Positions 1 to 6,831 of a DNA stretch of 43,794 nt are shown piece by piece. A program made the translations under genes and the position numbers. The first letter of the stretch is position 1. Every line of letters begins with the position of its first letter. The DNA comes from Christensenella hongkongensis (GTDB taxonomy: Bacteria > Bacillota > Clostridia > Christensenellales > Christensenellaceae): the NCBI RefSeq assembly GCF_000981035.1, contig NZ_LAYJ01000078.1, forward strand, positions 81,472 to 125,265, read 5' to 3'. The notes beneath the pieces are model-generated. The model was not told the DNA's origin, ran no database searches, and worked only from the letters and a program-made list of their open reading frames with translations.

Positions 1-2
1 AG

Positions 3-32
3 CAGGAATACCGCCACAAGGCGGTATTCCTG
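3..32. terminator. Inverted repeat at the window edge, probable terminator
   Basis: Perfect 13-bp arms (3-15 and 20-32) are separated by a 4-nt loop. The hairpin lies just downstream of the leftward excisionase-like gene, where its terminator would be expected. The T-tract that would confirm termination on the minus strand falls outside the window. Confidence 0.5.
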
Positions 33-61
33 TCTGCTGTATCGTTCGGGGAAGTGGGCGC

Positions 62-268
62 TTATCCGGCCTTGCCGCTGTTTGCGTCGATCCACTTTAT
101 AAACTGCTCCTTTCCTACGATCAGCCGCTTTCCGATGTGCAGGGTTGGGAAACCGTACGAGTGCATCAGTTCATATGCTCCCGTTCTGGAAATGCCTAAC
201 GCCTGCGCCACCATATCGGCAGTCAATGTTACGGGTAGTTCCTCGTATGATGTTTGCGTCTGCTTCAT
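62..268 (-). CDS. Excisionase-like helix-turn-helix DNA-binding protein
   Basis: This 68-residue protein has a MerR/excisionase-type winged HTH (HTH_17-like). Residues about 14-62 carry the pattern 'ADMVAQALGISRTGAYELM' followed by a wing and an 'IVGKEQFIKWID' recognition end. Proteins of this size and fold next to tyrosine integrases usually act as recombination directionality factors (Xis), or as small regulators, in ICEs and prophages. The start is preceded by AAGGAGG seven bases upstream. It is transcribed leftward, divergent from the DUF6076 gene and integrase, from a promoter with a TTGACA -35 at 401-406. Function as Xis is inferred from size and context; the HTH itself is clear. Confidence 0.75.
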   Translation of the reverse strand: MKQTQTSYEELPVTLTADMVAQALGISRTGAYELMHSYGFPTLHIGKRLIVGKEQFIKWIDANSGKAG

Positions 269-335
269 GCGTTCCTCCTTATTCTGTTTTCAATGTGCGA
301 TAGTGCGTAAACCGTGGATATTCCACCTCCTTCCA

Positions 336-370
336 CCAAACAATATTTATTAAATATAAATATTGTCTTG
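336..370. promoter_or_regulatory. Dyad operator 1, over the start of the leftward (xis-like) promoter
   Basis: Half-sites CCAAACAAT (336-344) and ATTGTCTTG (362-370) are in inverted orientation, and the inner 10 bp of each arm (341-350 and 356-365) are perfectly complementary. It covers roughly the first transcribed bases of the minus-strand promoter. The same half-sites recur at 462-497. This looks like a repressor-binding site; the binder is unknown. Confidence 0.55.
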
Positions 371-376
371 CATTTT

Positions 377-406
377 ATCATACTACAAGCAAATACAATA
401 TGTCAA
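377..406 (-). promoter_or_regulatory. Leftward promoter for the excisionase-like gene
   Basis: On the minus strand the -35 is TTGACA (401-406), the spacer is 18 bp and the -10 is TATGAT (377-382). It is divergent from the rightward promoter at 449-477. The two TTGACA boxes lie in the arms of an inverted repeat (399-412 and 443-456). Confidence 0.65.
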
Positions 407-448
407 TATATATCCATAAATATATTGTCTTTTTTTATCTTTTATATA

Positions 449-477
449 TTGACATATATGGCCGGACAATTTATAAT
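449..477 (+). promoter_or_regulatory. Consensus sigma-A promoter for the DUF6076-integrase genes
   Basis: TTGACA (449-454), a 17-bp spacer and TATAAT (472-477) match the consensus in all twelve positions. Transcription would start near 484, leaving a leader of only about 24 nt before the ATG at 508. Dyad operator 2 lies across the spacer, the -10 box and the start region, so such a strong promoter is probably normally repressed. Confidence 0.8.
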
Positions 478-497
478 TGTATTATTAAATTGTCTGG
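462..497. promoter_or_regulatory. Dyad operator 2, over the rightward promoter
   Basis: Half-sites CCGGACAAT (462-470) and ATTGTCTGG (489-497) form a near-perfect inverted repeat with an 18-bp centre. The left arm is inside the promoter spacer and the right arm overlaps the ribosome site. Because transcription should start near 484, the mRNA would hold only one arm, so this is better read as a DNA operator than as an RNA hairpin. Confidence 0.6.
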
Positions 498-507
498 AGG
501 TTCTACA

Positions 508-1644
508 ATGCAGATTTTAACCGAAATGTTGTTTACATTGGACTATGAACAGTTTACAGAAAAGCGAATCTGCCGTTATGTTGAGGACGCAAATCCGGAA
601 TATCGGGAAACGCAAAACGATATCCTCCAAAATTTCACATACGGTACTATGTTACTTGACCTTGCGGAAACAGATGCGCAGGTTTTTGAGCGTATTTCGC
701 TCCCCGCTGCCGCTCTGCTTACAAGCATGAACATTCAGGAAGCGGAAGCCGTAAAAGACGAACTAAAAGCATTGGCAAAGACTACAAAGCCGTTGCTCAC
801 CGTACTTCCCGATCTGTTCAGTGTATACCGTGAAAAGAGTTTGCGGGTGGTAGATGCCTTGCTCCGGCAGAAGGAATGGAACAAGCAATCCGTCTTAGAG
901 GGCTTCAAAGACATATTTTTAAACGCCCATGTCATTTCAACCTATATTGAACAAGTAAAAACCTTGCTGAATGCGAATGTGTTTGCGGATAAGATATATG
1001 GGCAGAAAGCGACGGCTGATATACGCATGGATATGATCTATCATTTGTTGGGCGCACATGACGAACATGTCAATGAGTCATTTCATGCCCCGAAAAGCAA
1101 AGTTGAAGCGGCTGATAATAACGGCGGGATTTCTGTAAAAGTACCCTTTGACCTTATGGCTCCCTCGGATTATTCTTTCCTGCACGATGCGGAAATCAGC
1201 CAAAAGCTAATGATCGCGCTTGAGGAAGATATGCGCCGTCTGGAATTTTATATCCGTGCAGACGATACCCTGCAAAGCGTCATAGTAGCATACATTAAGG
1301 ATATGATCGAGCAGAAAGTTGTCATTCGGAAATGTAAGCATTGTGGACGTTATTTTGTGGCACAAGGCCGAACGGTTTACTGTGAACGCACCATAGACGC
1401 GCAAGGTAATACCTGCCGGCAAATAGGGGCAATGGCGCAGTACACGCAGAATCTGGACAGATCGCCGGAGAAAAAAGCGTATAGGCAAGCTTACAAAAAC
1501 AATTTTGCGAAAATGAAGAAAGGCGCTCTTTCCGAAGCTGATTTTGAACGGTGGAAAGAGGAAGCGAAGAAGCTAAGAAAAGATGTAGAAAGTGGCGGGA
1601 TGCAGGCAGAAGCATTCCTCGACTGGCTCAAATATGGGGAGTGA
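508..1644 (+). CDS. DUF6076-type protein with C-terminal zinc-binding motif
   Basis: This 378-residue protein has no recognised enzyme motif. The N-terminal two thirds are helical and acidic. The C-terminal third has a four-cysteine cluster (C276, C279, C292, C303) in the pattern CKHCGRYF...YC...C, a zinc-finger-like module seen in DUF6076 proteins of Clostridia mobile elements. A charged helical tail follows. The start at 508 was chosen because GGAGG lies eight bases upstream and the promoter predicts transcription from about 484, which excludes upstream ATGs in the same frame. The integrase gene follows after 4 nt, so the two are co-transcribed. A role in element maintenance or regulation is guesswork from context; family assignment is from memory of the motif. 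Confidence 0.7.
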   Translation: MQILTEMLFTLDYEQFTEKRICRYVEDANPEYRETQNDILQNFTYGTMLLDLAETDAQVFERISLPAAALLTSMNIQEAEAVKDELKALAKTTKPLLTVLPDLFSVYREKSLRVVDALLRQKEWNKQSVLEGFKDIFLNAHVISTYIEQVKTLLNANVFADKIYGQKATADIRMDMIYHLLGAHDEHVNESFHAPKSKVEAADNNGGISVKVPFDLMAPSDYSFLHDAEISQKLMIALEEDMRRLEFYIRADDTLQSVIVAYIKDMIEQKVVIRKCKHCGRYFVAQGRTVYCERTIDAQGNTCRQIGAMAQYTQNLDRSPEKKAYRQAYKNNFAKMKKGALSEADFERWKEEAKKLRKDVESGGMQAEAFLDWLKYGE

Positions 1645-1648
1645 TTGT

Positions 1649-2866
1649 ATGGTAATGAAAGATAATACGGAAAACCGCAGGACAAAAAGGAGCGCGCAAG
1701 GTGGCGGTACGATGCGCAAGCGCGCAGACGGTATATGGGAAGGCCGCTACACCGTAGGACGCGATCCTGGCACTGGTAAACAGATTCAGAAGTCTGTCTA
1801 TGCCAAAACGCAGAAAGAAGTGCGGAAAAAGTTACAACAGGCCACAACTGCTATTGATGACGGCATGTATATTGAGCCGTCTAAAATGACCGTAAAGCAA
1901 TGGCTTGATATCTGGTATAAGGAATACACGGGACAGCTAAAACCGCGTACGAGAACGGAATATAAGGCGCAGATTGACAATCATATTTCAACAGCGCTCG
2001 GAGCGGTCAAGTTACAGGCTTTGAACGCGCACATAATACAGTCCTTTTATAACAAGCTGCATCACGGCACAAAGGACAAGAAGGGGTTATCCCCTAAGAC
2101 GGTCAAGAACGTACACGGAATCCTTCACAGGGCGTTAGAACAGGCTGTAGAGATCGGATATATCAAGTATAACGCCGCCAACGCCTGTAAGCTCCCGCGT
2201 ATCACTAAAGCAGAGATACAACCACTTGACGATATGGGGATAGCGGAATTTCTGAACGCGATTGAGGGCAATCGGTTTGAACGAGTGTTCACAGTTGGCG
2301 TTTTCACAGGCTTACGACAATCAGAAATTCTGGGGCTAACGTGGGATTGCATCGATTTCAAAAAGGGAACGATTTATGTTTATAGGCAGTTGCAACGGCT
2401 TGGTAAAAAAGATTATGCCTTCGGTTCGCTTAAAAACAACAAATCAAGAACGTTATCCCCTGCACCTGAAGTAATGAAAATTTTGCGTAAGCAGGATATA
2501 GACCAAAAGAAATGGAAACTTAAAGCAGGTACGGCATGGGAACCGTGGCAAAATGAGCAGCTTGTGTTTACCAATGAGTTGGGTGGGCATTTGCTTCATC
2601 AGACGGTATACAAGAATTTCAAGCGTATTATGACAAAGATTGGAAAGCCTGATACTAGGTTCCACGATCTGCGTCATACATATGCTGTGGCATCCATAGA
2701 AGCTGGTGACGATATTAAGACAATACAGGAAAACCTCGGGCACCATGCGGCGGCATTTACGCTTGACACCTACGGACATGTTACGGAAACAATGAAAAAG
2801 GACAGTTCGCAGAGGATGCAAAACTACATAAATTCTGTAAAGGGTAAATTGGAACGCAAACCATGA
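1649..2866 (+). CDS. int: Tyrosine recombinase (site-specific integrase)
   Basis: This 405-residue integrase catalyses insertion and excision of the mobile element. An N-terminal arm-binding domain (about 20-70, 'GTMRKRADGIWEGRYTVGRD') resembles the AP2-like domain of Tn916-family integrases. It is followed by a SAM-like core-binding domain (about 80-185) and the catalytic domain (about 195-385). The catalytic set is complete: R223 in GLRQSEILGL, a lysine near 262-265, H339-R342 in HDLRHTYA, H365 in LGHH and the nucleophile Y375 in LDTYGH. The start at 1649 has GGGGAG upstream and follows the preceding stop by 4 nt. Its last codons (2815-2850) are repeated exactly at 5083-5118, where a different ending (KLKGKR, stop) is encoded. 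The present C-terminus (KLERKP) may therefore not be the ancestral one. Confidence 0.95.
   Translation: MVMKDNTENRRTKRSAQGGGTMRKRADGIWEGRYTVGRDPGTGKQIQKSVYAKTQKEVRKKLQQATTAIDDGMYIEPSKMTVKQWLDIWYKEYTGQLKPRTRTEYKAQIDNHISTALGAVKLQALNAHIIQSFYNKLHHGTKDKKGLSPKTVKNVHGILHRALEQAVEIGYIKYNAANACKLPRITKAEIQPLDDMGIAEFLNAIEGNRFERVFTVGVFTGLRQSEILGLTWDCIDFKKGTIYVYRQLQRLGKKDYAFGSLKNNKSRTLSPAPEVMKILRKQDIDQKKWKLKAGTAWEPWQNEQLVFTNELGGHLLHQTVYKNFKRIMTKIGKPDTRFHDLRHTYAVASIEAGDDIKTIQENLGHHAAAFTLDTYGHVTETMKKDSSQRMQNYINSVKGKLERKP
2815..2850 (+). repeat. 36-bp direct repeat, copy 1 (integrase 3' end), candidate attachment core
   Basis: The 36 bases from GATGCAAAAC to GGGTAAATT are identical to 5083-5118. In this copy they encode MQNYINSVKGK near the integrase C-terminus. 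Identity over 36 bp, with unrelated sequence on either side, points to site-specific or homologous recombination rather than chance. Confidence 0.85.
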
Positions 2867-2867
2867 A

Positions 2868-2925
2868 AACAATGTAAAAAAAGTGGGCGGCAAGGAATTG
2901 CCCACTTTCTTTACATTGTTTTTTC
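2868..2925. terminator. Rho-independent terminator, probably bidirectional
   Basis: Outer arms AACAATGTAAA (2868-2878) and TTTACATTGTT (2910-2920) and inner arms AGTGGGC/GCCCACT form a long stem, followed by a T-run on the plus strand just after the integrase stop. On the minus strand the inner stem is followed by seven Ts, so it can also end the leftward helicase transcript. Confidence 0.85.
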
Positions 2926-2965
2926 GTTTATGGTGCGCTCATAAAAAATCAATATAACAAAAAAA

Positions 2966-3187
2966 TCATTTAAGTAATTCTTTTTTTATCGCTTTAAGTT
3001 TTTCTATATCTTTATCAATGCTGTTCACTGCACATTCAATACAAAAGTATTCTTGTGTTCTACCATCTTTAAGCTTCAATCGTTTATCATCTTTATAGAT
3101 AGTATGTTTTGGATTATGTTGGCAAGAATGTTTACGAGCACATATATCAACCGAAATACTCTTTAAGAATGATTTTATCTTAGCCAT
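2966..3187 (-). CDS. Small cysteine-rich protein, putative zinc ribbon, coupled to the helicase
   Basis: This is a 73-residue basic protein. C16, C22 and H24 form one cluster and C49, C52 (FCIEC) another, a spacing compatible with a single zinc site. The C-terminal 20 residues form a charged helix. The start at 3187 was chosen because it has GAGGAG upstream and overlaps the helicase stop (3180-3182), indicating translational coupling; an in-frame ATG at 3202 lacks a ribosome site. I do not recognise the family. Tight coupling suggests it works with the helicase, perhaps as a nucleic-acid-binding or regulatory subunit. RadD-type helicases carry a zinc module in the same chain, so a split arrangement is conceivable, but this is speculation. 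Confidence 0.65.
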   Translation of the reverse strand: MAKIKSFLKSISVDICARKHSCQHNPKHTIYKDDKRLKLKDGRTQEYFCIECAVNSIDKDIEKLKAIKKELLK

Positions 3188-4994
3188 GAAAATACTCCTC
3201 ACGTATCTCCTTAGTTAACCTATCTAAGCTATCTATTGCACAGTCAATTTGTTCCTGATTCATTTCACTTCTTGAGCCTATATCAGTACCAGTCAAATCG
3301 GCAATTTTTTTATCAAAAGCTGACTTGATTACAATAAAATTGGTCTTTCCCAAATGTTGTATATCTAATTTTTTGCCTTGAGGATTTACTCCTTCTGATT
3401 TTAATATAGCACCTGTTGCATTCTTGACTAATTCATCAAGTTTTTTTCGATCTGATTGACGTTGTCGAACTTTAGAAACTCGTATAGGTTTGTGTTGTTC
3501 GAAAGCGGTCTTATAGATATCTGGATAGAAATTTTTATCCAGTAATAACTCAAATGCTTTTCTCACTTCCTCATCTTCAAGCAAAGGAATTTCTTCGACA
3601 GTAATATTGTTTTGACCTAATATTTTTACTTGATTGGGGGAACGAGGATTGTAACCTTCTTCTGGTACAATTGATATTTCATTAGCATCGGCAAAATCTA
3701 ATTCTTCAAGAGGCAATAACTCCTCAAAAAACTCCTGATCCGCTTGACTAAATTCTTGAAAATCTTCCCAGCGTTGCGCAATGTTTGCACCTGCATGGAA
3801 TACAACTGTTCCTTGATTTTGAACGCTTTTAGGATTATTTTGTTCAATAACACGCATAATTCTCCCAACAAATTGAACAAACGGAGATAGGTTTTTAAAA
3901 ATACTGAAAACAGCAGCAACGCTCAAATATGGATGATCGAAGCCTTCACCTAACTTTCGAACTTGTACTATCACATCTAATTCGTTATTATTAAGTTTCT
4001 CCATCACACGATCATTTGACGCACTATCTTCTCTTGAATGAATATAATCAGCTTTTAATCCGCGAGCTACATACGCATTTTTAATTTGAATACAATGCTT
4101 ATAATTTAATGCCGATGCAATAATTTTATGCTTACTACTATTTGTAGCATTACGAATTTTATACAGTTCTCGAATAGAAGCGTCTACAATTGTATCAAGT
4201 GTTTCCTTAGAAGTTACGATGCTTTTACGAAAATCTGCATCCTCTTCACCAAGACGACGAACCTCTTCGAGTGCAACTTCTATTTCTTGACCATCTTCTT
4301 CTCGGACATACTTTAGAGTAGCTGGATTCAAAACGATAGCTTTTAATTTTTTTACATATCCTTTTTTTATTGCATCACAGACAGGATAAGTATAGAGTAT
4401 TTCCCCTGACATTCTTTGCCCATCTGCCCGCATTGGTGTGGCACTAAGATTTACAATTTTTGCATCAGTAAATTTCTCTCGCAAATTTTCCCAACTCGAA
4501 GCAACATTGTGATGTGCCTCATCAAAAATGATCAGATCAAAAAAATCCGCTTCCAATGATGATAGCCAACGATTATTATCACCCTGTAGTTGCTGAATAT
4601 TTGTTATCACAACGTCTGCATTATTCAAGTCATCTCTATTTACAGTTGTTCCTCTGATTTCAACAGCTTCAGGAAAAGGATCACTATCCAAAATAGAACA
4701 CTTTAAGTAGAACATCTGAGGATTTGACATATCAAAATCACTAAATAATTGATCTGCTATCTTTACATTTGGAGCAACCACCAAGGTCCTTCGTGATTTT
4801 ATTGCAAAAGGTAAAAGTGTGATTAATCCCGATTTTCCGCAACCAACAGGTAAAACAATCCCAACTTCGCGATTTTCACGATTACTATTATCTGTATAAT
4901 ACTCTTTGACGCTATCGTATGCCTCATACTGAGGTACTCTTAAAAAAGCATGATTAATATTTGGTATTTGCAGACTAAAAACACACTCGTTCAT
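3180..4994 (-). CDS. SF2 DEAH-box helicase (ResIII/RadD-like), candidate defence protein
   Basis: This 604-residue protein carries a complete superfamily 2 helicase core: a Q-motif-like LRVPQYEAYDS (18-28), Walker A VGCGKS (50-55), motif II DEAH (158-161), motif III SATP (184-187), motif V KLGEGFDHP (347-355) and motif VI QFVGRIMR (374-381). The overall plan resembles type I restriction HsdR motor domains and RadD, but there is no nuclease motif that I can see. The last ~180 residues are a family-specific domain of unknown role. The AT-rich base composition and placement between duplicated integrase tails mark it as acquired cargo. A stand-alone helicase plus small partner in such a site is typical of phage-defence or DNA-repair cargo; no known named system (Hachiman, Gabija, Druantia) is evident from its neighbours. 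The ribosome site is AAAGGGG. Confidence 0.85.
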   Translation of the reverse strand: MNECVFSLQIPNINHAFLRVPQYEAYDSVKEYYTDNSNRENREVGIVLPVGCGKSGLITLLPFAIKSRRTLVVAPNVKIADQLFSDFDMSNPQMFYLKCSILDSDPFPEAVEIRGTTVNRDDLNNADVVITNIQQLQGDNNRWLSSLEADFFDLIIFDEAHHNVASSWENLREKFTDAKIVNLSATPMRADGQRMSGEILYTYPVCDAIKKGYVKKLKAIVLNPATLKYVREEDGQEIEVALEEVRRLGEEDADFRKSIVTSKETLDTIVDASIRELYKIRNATNSSKHKIIASALNYKHCIQIKNAYVARGLKADYIHSREDSASNDRVMEKLNNNELDVIVQVRKLGEGFDHPYLSVAAVFSIFKNLSPFVQFVGRIMRVIEQNNPKSVQNQGTVVFHAGANIAQRWEDFQEFSQADQEFFEELLPLEELDFADANEISIVPEEGYNPRSPNQVKILGQNNITVEEIPLLEDEEVRKAFELLLDKNFYPDIYKTAFEQHKPIRVSKVRQRQSDRKKLDELVKNATGAILKSEGVNPQGKKLDIQHLGKTNFIVIKSAFDKKIADLTGTDIGSRSEMNQEQIDCAIDSLDRLTKEIREEYFHG

Positions 4995-5036
4995 ATTGTC
5001 CCCTTTATTATTTATTGAAAATATTTTATTTATTTA

Positions 5037-5065
5037 ATTATAGCCTGATTTTCCTACCAATGCAA
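5037..5065 (-). promoter_or_regulatory. Promoter of the helicase-zinc protein operon
   Basis: On the minus strand the -35 is TTGCAT (5060-5065), the spacer is 17 bp and the -10 is TATAAT (5037-5042). It lies within the cassette, about 45 bp upstream of the helicase ATG, so the cassette brings its own promoter. Confidence 0.75.
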
Positions 5066-5080
5066 TGTATTGAATAAATC

Positions 5081-5134
5081 ATGATGCAAAACTACATAAA
5101 TTCTGTAAAGGGTAAATTAAAGGGTAAACGATAA
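5081..5134 (+). pseudogene. Orphan integrase 3' tail (second copy)
   Basis: In frame this stretch reads MMQNYINSVKGKLKGKR then stop. It is the same C-terminal peptide as the upstream integrase but with a different final segment, and it has no integrase body in front. Bases 5083-5118 are the perfect repeat. It is either the original end of the upstream integrase gene, displaced by insertion of the cassette, or the scar of an earlier related element. Confidence 0.75.
5083..5118 (+). repeat. 36-bp direct repeat, copy 2
   Basis: Identical to 2815-2850. The sequence after it differs from copy 1, which sets the repeat boundary at 5118. It lies 70 bp from the 3' end of tRNA-Pro. Confidence 0.85.
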
Positions 5135-5143
5135 AAAATGGGC

Positions 5144-5266
<123 letters not shown>

Positions 5267-5267
5267 T

Positions 5268-5343
5268 TGGAGCCAATGAGCGGACTCGAACCGCTGACCT
5301 GCGCATTACGAATGCGCTGCTCTACCAACTGAGCCACATTGGC
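5268..5343 (-). tRNA. tRNA-Thr (CGT anticodon)
   Basis: This 76-nt gene includes an encoded CCA. The acceptor is GCCAATG/CATTGGC, the anticodon stem GCGCA/TGCGC closes the loop TTCGTAA, and the T loop contains GTTCGAGTC. The anticodon CGT reads ACG. It lies 3 nt upstream of tRNA-Pro on the same transcript. Confidence 0.95.
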
Positions 5344-5361
5344 ATCTCAAATCATGCTGAC

Positions 5362-5390
5362 TTATAATATTTTATCAGATTTCCTGTAAA
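5362..5390 (-). promoter_or_regulatory. Promoter of the tRNA-Thr-tRNA-Pro unit
   Basis: On the minus strand TTTACA (5385-5390), a 17-bp spacer and TTATAA (5362-5367) lie about 20 bp before the tRNA-Thr 5' end. This is a suitable distance for a stable RNA promoter. Confidence 0.55.
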
Positions 5391-5424
5391 AATCAACCAC
5401 TTTTTTTAAATTGAAGACAATAAA

Positions 5425-6540
5425 TTACTTTTTCCTGAAATACTGGTAATAAGTGCACTTAATACTGCCATTGTACAGTTTGCGGCGCTTATCTGCTTTT
5501 GCCCCATATTTTGCTTCAAAACGATCGTCTGCCGTGATCACGAATACGAGCGTATCATTTAAGGGTAAAAATGCTTTTCCCATTTCGTGGTATAGGTCCG
5601 CTACTTCCTTTTCTTCCCCCATGCGGATTGCATACGGAGGATTGGTTATGACAGACGCAGGACGTTCAGGCTGTGAAAAATTCCGCACGTCCTTCTGTGC
5701 AAAACGGATATAATGCGCGAGATCCATATTATGCGCGTGCTCCCTAGCAAGATCAAGCGTCTTACGGTTAATGTCGCTTGCATAAATCTGCATTTCCGGC
5801 TCTCTGATGAGCGTTTTTGCGTATTCCTTCATTTCAGAGAACACTTTGCGGAAGTTATTGTCATAGCCCTGCGCGTCAAAACGCCTTTTAATGCCGGGAG
5901 CCATATTGCTTGCCATCATTGCAGCTTCAATCGCGATTGTTCCGCTGCCGCAAAGCGGATCATAAAACTCCCTCGTACGCCACCGCGATATCATGATGAG
6001 CGCTGCCGCAAGCGTTTCCTTGAGTGGAGCTTGTGCGTTTTTCAGGCGGTAGCCCCGCCTGTTAAGGCCCGCACCGCTCGTATTAAGCGCAATGGTGGCA
6101 ATATCCTTAAAAATATTCACATAAATATTGAACATACTGCCATTTTCTTCAAATCGTTCCTGCGAATACACCCGCTGCATCGCGCGAACTACAGCCTTCT
6201 TTGTAATTGCCTGTACGTCTGAAACGCTTCCCAGTGCTGATTTTACAGCATTTCCATCAACGGGAAAGCGGGCGTCCGACGGCATAATATCCCCAAACGG
6301 AATCGCCGCAACGCCCTCAAAAAGCTCGTCAAAGGTCACTGCCTTAAATTCTTTGAGCACAATATATACCCGGTCTGCCGTGCGCAGAAAAATATTGGCT
6401 TTTGCCACGCCCGTCTCATCTGCATCAAAGTAAACGCGTGCATCCTGCGCCATAACGTTTTCAAAGCCCATGTCCTTCAGTTCGTTCGCGAGGATTCCTT
6501 CTATTCCAAACGCACATGATGCGTAACACCTGTAATTCAA
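5425..6540 (-). CDS. THUMP-domain class I SAM-dependent RNA guanine methyltransferase (YpsC/RlmL-like)
   Basis: This 371-residue protein has an N-terminal ferredoxin-like/THUMP region (about 1-155) that binds RNA. A Rossmann methyltransferase domain follows, with SAM motif DPLCGSGT (194-201), acidic motif II around ASDIN (254-258) and catalytic NPPY (300-303). The family methylates N2 of guanine in 23S rRNA (the N-terminal half of E. coli RlmL) and is annotated YpsC in Bacillus. Older annotations call it an N6-adenine DNA methylase because of NPPY. It stands alone between the tRNA unit and the sugar locus, with no operon partner. The exact target nucleotide cannot be assigned from sequence. 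Confidence 0.9.
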   Translation of the reverse strand: MNYRCYASCAFGIEGILANELKDMGFENVMAQDARVYFDADETGVAKANIFLRTADRVYIVLKEFKAVTFDELFEGVAAIPFGDIMPSDARFPVDGNAVKSALGSVSDVQAITKKAVVRAMQRVYSQERFEENGSMFNIYVNIFKDIATIALNTSGAGLNRRGYRLKNAQAPLKETLAAALIMISRWRTREFYDPLCGSGTIAIEAAMMASNMAPGIKRRFDAQGYDNNFRKVFSEMKEYAKTLIREPEMQIYASDINRKTLDLAREHAHNMDLAHYIRFAQKDVRNFSQPERPASVITNPPYAIRMGEEKEVADLYHEMGKAFLPLNDTLVFVITADDRFEAKYGAKADKRRKLYNGSIKCTYYQYFRKK

Positions 6541-6831
6541 TACGAATTTCCCCCTTATGGTTTCAGTTCAGTATAACATACATTACTCGGTATTTACAGA
6601 TTGGCGTACAAAGAATCGAACCAGCTATTTTTCAGAGCAAAATATTTTCCTCTCATTTTGGGATATCAACTGCTTTTGAAACATCTCTTTCATAATTCAT
6701 TGCATAAAGGCGGCAAAACCCTCTCATCTTTCAAGCAGATAATCTTCTCAGCATACGGAATTCCCGCCATTACGGATCGTAGATCATTAATTTCAGACTG
6801 CTTCGGTTTTTCCTATAATTTTCTTATTGAA
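6541..6831. other. Intergenic region without a supported gene
   Basis: This 291-bp gap follows the sugar operon and precedes the methyltransferase gene, all on the minus strand. The only minus-strand frame of note is a 40-codon stretch (about 6697-6816) whose first in-frame ATG leaves only 26 codons and which has no ribosome site. I see no clear T-tracted hairpin for the sugar operon, and the methyltransferase promoter was not identified with confidence. It may hold remains of a decayed gene end. Confidence 0.4.

Larger units (their letters stand above)
2851..5118. mobile_element. AT-rich cargo cassette bracketed by the 36-bp integrase-tail repeat
   Basis: The interval between the two repeats (with one repeat copy) is 2,268 bp. 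It holds only a terminator, a small zinc-type protein, an SF2 helicase and their promoter, and it is visibly more AT-rich than the genes to its right. It carries no recombinase of its own. The arrangement fits a cis-mobilisable or satellite segment that used the resident integrase's site, or a cassette captured by recombination between related integrase tails. Which is correct cannot be decided here. Confidence 0.5.
1..5134. mobile_element. Right end of an integrated element (ICE, prophage or island) next to tRNA genes
   Basis: An excisionase-like HTH gene, a DUF6076-type gene and a tyrosine integrase stand together at the 3' side of a tRNA-Pro/tRNA-Thr pair. That is the usual position for the integrase end of a genomic island. 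The element continues beyond the left edge, so its other end and its class cannot be determined. The right limit is placed at the end of a second, orphan copy of the integrase tail (5081-5134), after which the tRNA terminator begins. The attachment core is not proven. The 36-bp duplicated integrase tail is the only candidate seen here, and no part of the tRNA 3' end recurs within the window. Confidence 0.6.

Noticed and set aside
462..497. RNA hairpin hiding the DUF6076 ribosome site
   Set aside because: The consensus promoter predicts a start near 484, so the left arm is not transcribed; a DNA operator is the better reading.
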